NCBI RefSeq assembly: GCF_014851395.1 | Contig: NW_024040707.1 | Coordinates: forward strand, 4,338,349 to 4,402,348 | Length of the DNA: 64,000 nucleotides | Direction of reading: 5' to 3' | Origin: Micropterus salmoides | Lineage: Eukaryota; Chordata; Actinopteri; Centrarchiformes; Centrarchidae | Part shown: positions 12,301 through 24,300 of the stretch, one piece after another | Position numbering within the stretch: position 1 is the first letter of the stretch | Layout of the letters: each line of letters begins with the position of its first letter | Program-made: the position numbers and the translations under genes | The notes under the pieces: generated by a model | Database searches by the model: none | What the model was told of the DNA's origin: nothing | What the model saw: only the letters and a program-made list of their open reading frames with translations

Positions 12301-15300
12301 TTGGTTCTTTGATTTAAGCAGCATCCACCAGCCCTTTTCTGTTCTGTTTGTAAACCCTGTCAACAATAAACAACTTGCACTTTTACCAAAAACACTCTGG
12401 TTCATGTTGCTTCCCTTTCCCCATGAGCGGGGTCATAACAAACGGTGAAGATAGACATCAAATGTCTATTAAATGGTAAATTAAACACACGCACACACAC
12501 TTATATATATATATATACATATATATATTTTAACCAGTGACCATGACCCTTAAACTGTTTCCAAAAGACAAAAAACACCATGTATGACTACTATGAGTAT
12601 TTATTAATGCACAATTTAAACAAAACAAGAACAATGTTCTTTAAATACAATTAAAATGAAAAATTGTTGCTGGGAAAATAAAATAAAGACAACATACACA
12701 AGACATACACAGCATCAAACATTTTTTGGGATAAAGCCGCCCCCTCTGCATCTCTCAGCTTTTTTCGCTGGTCTGCCATTCCGCTGTGAATTTGAGTCTG
12801 TGGCGCTCTGGTAGGACCTCATGACAGAATCTATAATATTAGGGAAACTGCGTAATCAATCATCTTTTGAAACTTTGATACATTTGAGCATTAGTAGTTA
12901 TACACACATTGTGTTCTTACGTCTTTTAAATGTTTTTTCACCTAAAAAATGCTCACTAGGAAGTCTTAAGACGTTCAGACCAAAAATCATCAAGGTTTCA
13001 ACCACCACAATTCAACGGTGAAATTTGGCTTGGTGCTCACTGGGAAATGTTTGTTATATCAGAACTAATTCAGCAAAGGTGTAGCCTATTCATTTTGCAT
13101 TTAACGCATGAACTCTTTTATAAAAAAGGCTCACGCAAATGTAAAAACCTGCGAAATTAATAAAATTTCGTATTTTGCCATTTCCATCAACCTTTTGTAA
13201 TGCGATAGGCCGACTTCACAATGGGCATAAATAAACGATGATGGAAACACGACTAGTGATTCAGTGTGAACCCAGTGGCAGGAATGTTCATCATGTCACC
13301 TGCGTGCATGCTCTAGTGATGTATGAAAGCATCTACATTATTCTTTCATTTGCAGTATTTTAATAAAAATGTGTTTGTCTCTGTGCAGTTTCAAGCGCGT
13401 GCTGTGGCAGATGGTTCAGGACTGGTTGAGGCTCCTATGGAAATTTTAGTGAATGTAATCGACCAGAACGACAACAATCCTATTTTCACTCAAACCACTT
13501 ACCTGGGAGAAGTTGCTGAGTCCTCAGCAAAAGGTATTGTCAGTAGATCTCATTTCAGCCTGAAAAAGATTCAATTGTGTTTTTCACTTTTACAAGAGAA
13601 AAAAAGCAGGGCAGAGCTTCTAATGTTTTTTTCCTAAACTTAGATAAAGTAAAAATCCAACACCTTGTGGCTGATTTTCTTGGCTGATTCATGATGAATT
13701 TCTGACATGTCAGATATTTTGGTTGGCCGTCTTCAGGCTGTCTCATTGTATTTTATTTCAACAAAAAATTGTTTGTTTTATTTTGTGATAAACAGGACTC
13801 TATGTCTCAATGGGACATTTCTGTTAAAATATTTTGTGTGCTCAGAAATTTTAAAAAGTTGCCCAAAACACAACTCACATGTTAAATGTTTTCACCCCCA
13901 ATTCCATTTTGACTGCAGCAGGTGAGCTGCGTGTGGAGGAGGCAAGTTGTTAATGTTAACACAGACTATCGAAACGATAGCGAGCAACGTGGTACAGAAT
14001 GACATCTGGTGTTTACTGTTCGCTGTTGCTTTACCTGGAAATAAAGTGTAAATGCTGAGAGGCTGAACAAACTTTCCCAGTGAAACTATATTGGTCTGCC
14101 AATGCTGTCCAGAGGAGTAGGGAAGAAGATGAAGCACGCTGATAAAGCCAAAGCCCTCTCAATTTGTTCATTTTGTAGAAATTGTCCCTTATTCACTAAT
14201 TTGGGAATTCTGTGTAGAGAACTATAGTGTGTCAAATGATAAAATCAAAAATAACTTTTGACACAACATCAGTACTCTTATCTTATCTTATCTAGTTTTC
14301 TCAACCTACCTTTTTGGTTTTTGTCTGCAACAGTGCTTCATTGCTTAGTTGTCATTGCTTGACACTACTGTTTATTTTTTGAGGTGATTTAGTCCTCCGT
14401 AGGGGGAAAAATACTTCTGTTTTCTAAATTATAAAACTCAGAATGTCCTTGTGTTCAATCTATCAAAGTTCTCCCATGTGAACCCCCTCTCCCATGACCT
14501 CCACTGGCTCCCTGAAGTAGCTCACATCAGATTTAAGACAATATAACTTCCCCCACCTACCTCCAGCGTCAGTCAGACCTTATGCCCTAGTTTACACAAA
14601 TACACAACCATGTAATCAACAGGTGATTTGTTAGGTTGGAAAAAAAAACTAGGATACACATGGCCCTGTATGTCACCACGCCCCAGCTTGATTTAGTAAA
14701 TGACCTCTTTAAAGCTAGAGTGCAGGACTTTTATGTATAAAGGAATGTCTGTTACTTTCAAGTCCTTGCTACACAATGCTGATTAAGCCTATCACAGGCC
14801 AGCTAAATCTCTCTGCATTTGAAGTATATAAGAGTTTTAAAATGGTGTCTGAGGTGAACCATAATGATGTGTTTTATACCAAGCTGAAGACGTAGCAACG
14901 TAGTGTCAGTAGCAACTCAGGACGTTTTTAAGCATGTGTCGACAGTGTTGTGTAAATACTCTCACTGTCAGAAGGGAAGACAAACGTTTTGCACTGCAGG
15001 TTTAATAAAGTGCTCTAAATACTGTGAAAACCATGTACCTAATTTTGACTTCTGAATTCTCTCTCTCAAGGTTTTGAAGTGATTACTGTTGTGGCCGAAG
15101 ATCTTGACAACCCAGGGACTGATAACGCAGTCATCCGCTACATGATTATAAGCCAGGAGCCAGCAACTCCCCCTGACCTGTTTTCCATCAACTCAAACAC
15201 CGGAACAATCATAGTTGATAGCACTGAGCTAGACAGAGAGGTAAGGCTTTTAAAATATAAATCACCTGTCTTAGCGTGCTTTCACACCTAAATGTTGGAA

Positions 15301-18300
15301 TTATCTGTTTTTCAGACTAAAGTTTGATTTGGTTCAGGTTGTTGTAAAAGCTTTCATGTGAGCTCTGGTGTGCGGTTCGCTCCGGGGTGGCGATGGTGTT
15401 GTGGATAAGATACATGCTTTTGGTATGGGACATATCCAATGTGTCATTGAGCAAGACACATAACCAATAGTTCCTCAAGAGGCGTACAAACAACTACCAA
15501 TACCTCAATACATGCATAGCAATTGTAAGTTGCTTTGGATACACTATAAAACATTATAAACCCATTTAGTTATGTCAACTTACTTATTCATTTTACAGTT
15601 TTTCTCAATTGCTAAAACACTAAAACCCATTGGCTGAACAAAGTTCGCAGTTACTTTCCAAGATGGCGGTGAGTATAGCTGCCTCGGTGTTAGGTGCACT
15701 TTGTTTTGTTTTGTTTTTGTGTGTTAATTCAGTTTTTGGCTGTGATTCCCGGTGCTCTTTCACCAGGGAGGAGCTCATGAACATCAGGGAAACAAGTCCA
15801 GTGGATTTAATTCCCACTTTTCTCGCGCCATCCGTGGAATTATTGGACATTTTGGTGAAGGGCAATATTTCTCTCCAACGGGCGTTCACTGTGCAACAAA
15901 CTGGACGAACTTCAGCTTCTGGTGGGGAAAAACAGAGACTTTTATTCATCTTCTGTTCTGTGCTTCACGGAGACGTGGCTGTGTGAACTGATACCGGACT
16001 CAACGCTGCAGCTGGCAGGCTTCCAACTGTACACAGCGGACTGCAACACAGAACTCTCCGGCAAAACAAAAGGTGGAGGTGTTTGTTTTTATATTAACAA
16101 TGGCTGGTGTAGCGACGTTACACTGATTCAGCAGCACTGTTCTCCTAATCTGGAATATTTTATCATTAACTGTAAACCATTTTACTCCCCCCGTGAGTTT
16201 TCTCCATTCACTCTGGTCGGTGTTTACATTCCGCCACACGCCAACGTTCAGGATGCACTGCGCATGCTGTCCGACCGGATACTGTGTGTGGACCCTTGTT
16301 ATTGTTCTCAGTGACTTTAACAAGGGAAATCTCAGCCAAGAACTCCTCAAATACAGACAGTTTATAAAGTATCCAACCAGAGAGGGGAACGCTTTGGATT
16401 ATTGCTACACCACAGTTAGCAGTGCCTATCACGCCATCACACACACACTCCAGTGGGACACTCTGATCACGTCATGATCTACCCAATTCCTCCATACAAG
16501 CAAAAATTACAGCTCTGTAAACCTGTAGTGAGGACATCAAGGAAGTGGACCAGTGAAACTGTAGAGGGTCTTCAGGCGTGTTTGGACTGCACTGACTGGG
16601 ATGTTTTCAGGACTGCTACCAACAATCTGGATGAGTTTACAGAGGCTGTGACGTCCTACATCAGCTTCTGTGAGGACAGCTGCATTCCAACATGGACCAG
16701 GATGAGTTATAACAATGACAAACCCTGGTTCACAGCTAAACTCAGACAGCTAAGGTTGGAAAATGAAGAGGCATTTAGGAGTGGTGACAGGGCGTTAAAG
16801 TACAGGTTTAGCAAGGAGGTGCGAGAAGCTAAACTAATGTACGCAGAGAGACTAAAGAACCGGTTCTCTGCAAACGACGCCACTTCTGTCTGGAGGGGGT
16901 TCATACAGATCACAAACTATAAACCCAAAGTACCCCACTCCATAAACGATTCTCACCTGTCAAATGAGCTTAACCAGTTCTACTGCCGCTTTGAGAGTCA
17001 ATCGGACACCATCCCCTGTGACTCCTCCGCTCAGCTTCAACCTCAAGTGCAATTTGTACTTCTGCGTCAAATCCACGGCGTAGGCTACTGGGCTACGCAG
17101 AGGCTATGCCGTTGCCTGATGTGCACCTCCTCCAAAATGTAACTACAGGTCGAGTCGATGCGGACTGTAGGCTCTGTGATTGGTCGGCTGGGTAGCCTCG
17201 CACAGCCTCTGAGCCGACCAAAGTACCCCGCGCTTTGAAGTAACATTTCCTTGCGGCCAAAATGGCGGCTGTAACACAGTGAATCAATATATTTGACCGT
17301 CGCAACCCGAGCGAAATTACTCGTTTCGCTATCAGAATGTGATCCATTCAGTCAGTAACATTTGAAAAGGCTACACCAGCCGCACATATACAATTTTACC
17401 CCCATTAACTGGAAGTTAGCCTGCTCGGCCGGCAAAAGTCAACACAGTGGACGCTGTAGCGCTACTGCCGACTAGCGTTTGGGGGTGTAATTGCAGAATG
17501 ACGGACACACCTACGCACAAGTATAAATGCATGGCTACATGCGTAGCCTACAGCGTAGGTACGCACGTAGACCCTACACAGGAGCTGGCCAGCTCCACCC
17601 CCTCCCCTCCTCTCTCCATCACAGAGAGGGAAGTCCACAGTCTTTTCAGGAGGCAGAAACCCTGCAAAGCAGCTGGGCCGGACTGTGTCTCTCCATGTAC
17701 CCTGAAGCACTGTGCTGATCAGTTGTCAGCCTGGTACTTACCATGTGCCAGGCTGCTTCAAAGCCTCAATCATCATCCCTGTCCCCAAGAAACCAAGGAC
17801 TACAGACCCGTCGCCCTGACCTCTGTGGTATTGTGTTGTCCCACCTAAAATCCATTACAGACCCACTCCTGGACCCCCCTGCAGTTCGCCTACAGAGCCA
17901 ACAGGTCTGTAAATGATGCAGTAAACATGGCTTGGATAGGATTGACGAATGGAGAATATGGAGGGAGATAAACAACTAAAAAGCGTGTCCCTGATGGAAA
18001 GTAAACTCCTTTGATCACCGCCGTTGAGCCTGTATCCCTCCTCTACATTGAAAGTATTGGTTTGGCCCAGTCTGATAGACACACAGGCAGCGTTCACTGC
18101 AGCTGACCAGCCGGCCAATGCGGTCATGGATCTTTTAAAGTTGAATATAAGAAACTGAAAAATAAAAACTCTTGAACACCGACCGGTTTGGCCTAAAATG
18201 GAACTGCTGTTCAGGATTGTTTGCAAAGTTCCAAATGGCTAGTCCGCCCCTGATCTCCGCCATTGTCATGTTGTTTCAGTGTTATCAATACTGTAGGTCA

Positions 18301-21300
18301 GTGGTCATTAAATAAATTTGAGTGTCTGGTTAGCTTGGTCAGTGAGGTACGTCTTTTGATTGGAGGGTTGTGGGTTCAGTCTCCCCTTGCGCAAACATAT
18401 ATATTTTTCACTCTTCAACAAAATAACTATGAAGAGACATGCTCACAATGTGCTGAAGTGTGTGCGTCCCCAGCGTTTGGTGTCAAAATGACAGAAGTAT
18501 TGCAAACTTTCCAAACTTGTAAGGTGGTTACAATGCTAAATTGACATTTTTTCAGTCAATCTACTGCTAATACAATCTTATCAGTTATAAAAAACCAACT
18601 ACTAACTAACAGCAGGACAAGAATACAAAACATTCGACCAACGGCTGAAACTCTGAGAGCCAGTTAAAATAACACTGCTATCTTTTAATCTTCACGTGTA
18701 GTGTCCATCTTTAGTTTAAGTTATAGCTTGCTTAGCTTATTTTTAGCAAGACCTTAGTAGCAAAAAAACACCCACTTCAGAACCACATATTAACACCATA
18801 TTGAATGTTTTTCAGTACGGTTTGTGTTGTCAGTTTCACTAAAGATACATTTCTCTAAATAGCCAACCTCACGATTGTTTCTCGAGATACAAGTGTTACA
18901 ATACAGGTCGGGCAAGCTGGTTAGCATGCTAACTGAAGCAGATATCAACAACACAATAGATGGACATCTTTGACATAATGTCAGAACTGTTAGTACTTCA
19001 CATTCTGTTGGGTTGCAGATCACAGATTCAGGAAACTACTATGTGGAAAACAAACTATAATAAATTCCCATTCAGAAGAAATTGTACCAACCAGCATGGA
19101 CGTTGTTAGGCATATTTTAGGGGGGGCTGAAGCTACCCTAAAATGGTCCTGTCCCCCCAAATAATAAGAAAGAAAAATTATTAGATTTAGATTTTGCTTT
19201 AGATTGTGCTCTCTTCTAACAAGAGGCATTAGTTGGCAGGTGTTGGTGCAAAGGCATAGCATTAACTGAAATATTTCTTGATTTTTGTTATATTTGTTGT
19301 ATTCTGACCCACTTAACTTTCTGCATTTCTTGGCTGTAATAAATTAAATATGTAGATGTTACCTTAATGTAGGCTATACATGAGCATATACCCATAGATA
19401 TACGCACATGAAAATGCATCATACATTAAATGCGTCCGTACATGTAGTAATCGTTATTCCTTTTCATGTCTTTCAAGTCTTTTCACTTCTGATTCGCTAT
19501 TGTCACAGTATTCCCCCCAGAGTACTTTGCAGATGGTCTGGTGTCAGCACAGCTCACTAGTTTCTTCTGTTTTGCATTACCAAAGAGAACATTACTGTAA
19601 TTGCTGTTTGAGAACCTGATAATCCAGTGGATCTGTGAAAGTACACATTATGAATTCGGAAAGCTGAGAAGATTAAATATCATTTATATTATTTTCCACT
19701 TACTTCTCACTGTTGGTAACCACCTCGAAAACACAATTCTATCTGCTCTCTGAAGGAAAACAACAGGACTCGAGAAGGTGTCATCAAGCAACGTCACACC
19801 ACGCTAACAGTGATACATGTGGGAACTTGTGTATCTGTACTGTAGTACAAAGTACAGCCAAGGCTTATATAAAGGTTGTTAATTTTGGTATTTGGTCACA
19901 TGCATCAAATTAAATAAAGAGTTAAGTACTACCTTTTTATTAGTGATGGGCAAATTGTTCAGTGCTTTACTGGAGCTTTGCGAAGTTTTACTCACTGAAC
20001 TGAAACACAGCTGAACTTTCAACTCACTAACTTGTGAACTCAGCCGGTCGTTTGTTAAGGACAAACCAGGCAGCTGAGAATTTAGTTGGATAAAGGTAGC
20101 ATAAAGGCTGCTATAACAAAGTCTTTCCTTATTATGTACAGCACACACTGCATATTTTTGCAATACCTAATTATTAAATAAATCATTTGGTGCTACTTCC
20201 AGACTTGAAGACATAAAAGAGCCATAGAGAGTCGGGCTTGAGCGACACAGGAAGTGATTCAATTTGTTGTGTTCTTTTGAACAAAATGTTCGTGAATGAA
20301 CCAACTCTACTTTCTTTCAGTCACATCAGGGTGGCATAGATTTGGGGTTTATCCTCAGTTTGAAGGCTATGTCTTGCTATGGATTTCAAGTAACATTGAA
20401 CACACCTAAATCCTATGAAAAGTTCCAAATGAGTCTGTAAAATGAAAGCAAAATGTTTAAGCCTTCTAGCTGGTGAGTTAATTCATGTCTCTTCTAACAG
20501 AGAAACCCAGAGTACACACTGGTGGTACAAGCAGCAGACATGCAGGGAGAAGGAAAAACTGGAGAAGCAAAAGTAATCCTTACTGTCACAGATATCAATG
20601 ACAATGCTCCAGCCTTCACTCAGTCCTCCGTAAGTACAACATTGTAGCTGGAAATGTATTTTTTGCTAAACTCCTCCCCCAAAGAGCAATTGTTAAATCA
20701 CAGCTTAGCGACCCTAACTAGGCACAGCAGATTTGTCAAGCTGCAGAGTTCTCACCATGCTGAAGTGTCCACAGGGCTGTGGTTTGAAGTGTCATTAGTT
20801 ATCAGGCAACAGCCTTTTTCCAGTCTTTGTTTTCTCCATATTTCACTCCCACACCTTAACACATCCTTTGCATTCTCCCAGTATACAGCAACAATTGAGG
20901 AAAATAAAGCAGAGGCTCAGGTCATTGTGATGTCAGTAACCGATCTTGACGAACCGCATACACCAGCTTGGAGCGGCAAGTTCACAATTGTCAGTGGTGA
21001 TCCTGAAGGACTTTTCACTGTGACAACGGGACAAAACGAAACTGAGGGAATCATTTCTATCACCAAGGTAGGAAGTAAACCAGGAATTCTCAAATAAACC
21101 ACAATATTGAAGTTATGAGATATCTGTCAATAAATCGTTTCATTTACAGATTACTTTCTGAGACCAGTTTCTTAAATAGCATTCGCTGTTATGTAAATAA
21201 TCAAAGTTGTAAACAAAGGTTTACAATGAATTTAGGTTTTAGTGCTGTGCTTTGTTTCCATCCAACCAGGGTCTTGACTTTGAGAAGATCAGCAGGCACG

Positions 21301-24300
21301 TTCTGTTGGTTGCGGTGGAGAATGAGGTTCCTTTTGCTGTCCCTCTGCCCACCGCCACCGCCACAGTGCTGGTGAATGTGCTGGACGTCAATGAGGCTCC
21401 AGTCTTTGACCCAACAGAGAAGCATGTGTCAAAACCGGAGGACCTTGCAGTCGACAGTGAGGTGGTGCAGTACGCCGCTTCTGACCCAGACACTGCACGC
21501 AGACAGAAAGTCATGTAAGATCAAACCCTGATGTACCATCTTACTACACTGCTCAGAAAAAATAAGGGAACACGTGAATCAGACATCAGATCTTGAAGCT
21601 CAAAATCTTTTCTGTTCATTGTGTAATTCATTGAGAACAAAATGACGTAACAGCGGTCAGTGGAAAACAAAATCACCAACTGAGGGCGGAAGTTTTTTAA
21701 TCACAGGTAGCCTTTTCATGATATTTACATTATTGACTTATACGATATATGGACATGAGCAAGATCATTTTTGCCGACCTCGATATTTCCCACTCCTCCA
21801 CACACAGAGCGGACAGCAACAAGTGAAATGTGTTACTGGGTGTTTTAATTTGTGAAATAAATGCTAGAGAATGCTTGTGATTCACCAGACTAGCTTCGGC
21901 CTAAAAGCAGTTCCTGGATACGCTCTGGAGAAAGTGTGGCGAATCTATTTTTGACGGAGCAGCACAGAGCAGACCAATCGGGCAGGAAGTTAGACACAGG
22001 AAGAGCACAGTGAATCCGGTCAATTTTCAAAATAAAACACCTTGGACAGAGTCCTGATCGTATATCAACAATAAAATAAAAAAATAAAAGGCGATTAGAG
22101 TCGAGGCGAGTCGAGCTGGTACCATGCGGTGGAAAAGGGGCATAACAGATGTAGTAAAGATCCCCAATTTATTTCTATTTTTATTCATTTCCTTTCACCT
22201 ACCTCACTTCCTTTCCTTTCTTTTCTCATCACTGATTGGCTCTTGCTTTCACCTTTCATTGACCTGACTGAGTTCACCTGTTCACACTTTATTTAAGGAC
22301 TACACTGCCTTTCACTCACTCATTCACTTTCACATGGGGCAGCAGTTCTGGTAAGAGAAGTTTGTGTGTTTTCTTTCAGTTTGAACAACTTATGTGTCTT
22401 TTTTCCCCTGTTTATGTTGACTAATGCAAACTTTGAGTTCAAAGAAATAAAACATTCAGAGGAAGTATCCTGGCTAACTTCTATACATCCGGTTGAAAGA
22501 TTCAATGATGATGATGATGATGATAAATGTACCTTTTTTAAACCTCTTACTTTACAAAAGACATAACAGAAAAATGAACTATTTAACTACATAACCTTCT
22601 TAACCATGGTAGAAGCACAAAAATCAAGGACAAATTACCAAATCATCAAAATCTATCAGTGAAATTCAATCATAAAAAGGACAAATTCTTAAGTCAAAAA
22701 TGTTGGGCGGGCAAAACTCTCTGCTTCTGAAACTCTTCCAGTGGCATTTGAAGCTGCACAAAAGTGTAGTGTGATGTTTTTGTTTTTTTGAGTTTTTTTT
22801 GGCCTTTTGGTTTAATTTTATTTATTGGATGTAGGATATTTCAGTTGTTTTGACATTAATAAAAAAAGTTGCTCTTTGAAAGGATTTACTTGCGTTATTA
22901 TGCTATTATATTAAGTGGCATAAAATGTTCCTAATTTGACTGATATTATCAGCTCTCTTGCATAGCATTTACATTTTTGTGATTATCTTGCTGATGTCCA
23001 GGTACAGAATGATTAGAGACCCTGCAGGCTGGCTGAAGGTGGCCAAAGATACGGGTCTGATTACTGTGAAAAGCACCATGGACAGAGAGTCCCACTTTGT
23101 CAAGGATGACAAATACACAGCGCTCATTGGTGCATATGACGATGGTAGGTGGGAGACAAGACTTACACTTGTACACGCTTATCTGGTTTTCATCACTGCT
23201 TTAGGACCAAAAAAAGCTATCTGAATATGGATTTATCTTGCTGTGTGTGTATGTCTGTTATCTCACCAGATGAAGTCCCAGCCACAGGAACTGGTACTCT
23301 AGTGATCCACCTTGACGATGTCAATGACAATGCACCCTTCATTGAGGAACGTGGAATCAAGGTGCCTCAGACACTTCAGTCGTCATGTTTTTGAGCAAAT
23401 TTTATGCAAATAAAATTTAAAATTGACATGTCACTTGTATAATGTGATTTTTGGATTTAAAATATACTGTTATTCAAGACAAAGTTAAGAAATAAAAAAT
23501 TAGTGCTGACTTCAGAGGTAAAAGTAAAGGTCACGGTGTGCAGTAATGTGAAGAGCATAAACAAAATCTGAAATCAGACGTTGTTTTCTCAGGTGTGTAA
23601 CAAGGACTCGGCTCCTCAGCTGCTGTCAGTAACGGATAAAGACGGACCGGGCTTTGGTGCTCCATACAGCGTCTCTTTACAGGGCCTCTCGGAGAACATC
23701 TGGACTGCTGGGATGAACGAGTCAAGTATGTTATTTTGTGCTTTAAATGGGGGGATAGGAGAAGCAGCCCAATTTAACATCCACACAGAAAAGCAAAACA
23801 GCAAAGTTGGCAATGGCATAGACATTAATGGAAATTAATAATAGGACGTAATAATGATGCAAATTACAATTAGTTTTTCTCCAAACAGCTTCTCCATGAG
23901 AATATTGTTGAAATTAGACACAATGACAAACTCAAACAATGAAGGGTTTTTTCTCTTTGTTGCAGAATATATCAATCTGACTTTAGCCACCGAGCTGGCC
24001 AGTGGAGAGTACACTGTGGTTCTGAGGGTTTCAGATAATATGGGCCTGGACCAGGACAGCACCGTCCAGGCCACAGTGTGTGACTGCACTGGGGAAGAGG
24101 TGTCCTGCCAAGGCAGGGTGGCAGGACACATCGATGTGCCGACAATCCTGAGAATACTGGAATGCATCGTGTTGCTGATCAGTAAGTCTGATGTTTGATT
24201 TTAATTCATAATGAAAAGATGCCCATCATAATTCCAGGAACGAGAGATGTAAAATTATAGCTTGGAAGATAAGAAGTCGTCACAACAATGGTTGGAATCC

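Larger units (their letters stand above)
10660..13388. other. cadherin copy 1 intron 5
   Basis: 2.7 kb against 0.8 kb in copy 2. The first ~900 nt are homologous to copy 2 intron 5 (44000-44650). The rest is a DNA-element-like block (11608-13253) holding a solo LTR, plus a (TA)n run near 12505-12530. Confidence 0.5.

Noticed and set aside
12119..12448. 109-codon ORF at the right side of the solo LTR
   Set aside because: Lies inside LTR sequence and resembles no retroviral or cellular protein.
15630..15986. 118-codon ORF as an independent gene in intron 7
   Set aside because: It leads directly into the endonuclease domain of the LINE and is the 5' part of that element.
18340..18400. tRNA gene
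   Set aside because: A B-box-like GGTTCAGTCTCC is present but no complete cloverleaf or terminator follows; better explained as a SINE head remnant.
23140..23224. Read-through of exon 11 into intron 11 as an alternative coding end
   Set aside because: Exon 11 has a good GTAGGT donor, and exon 12a continues in the correct phase in both copies.
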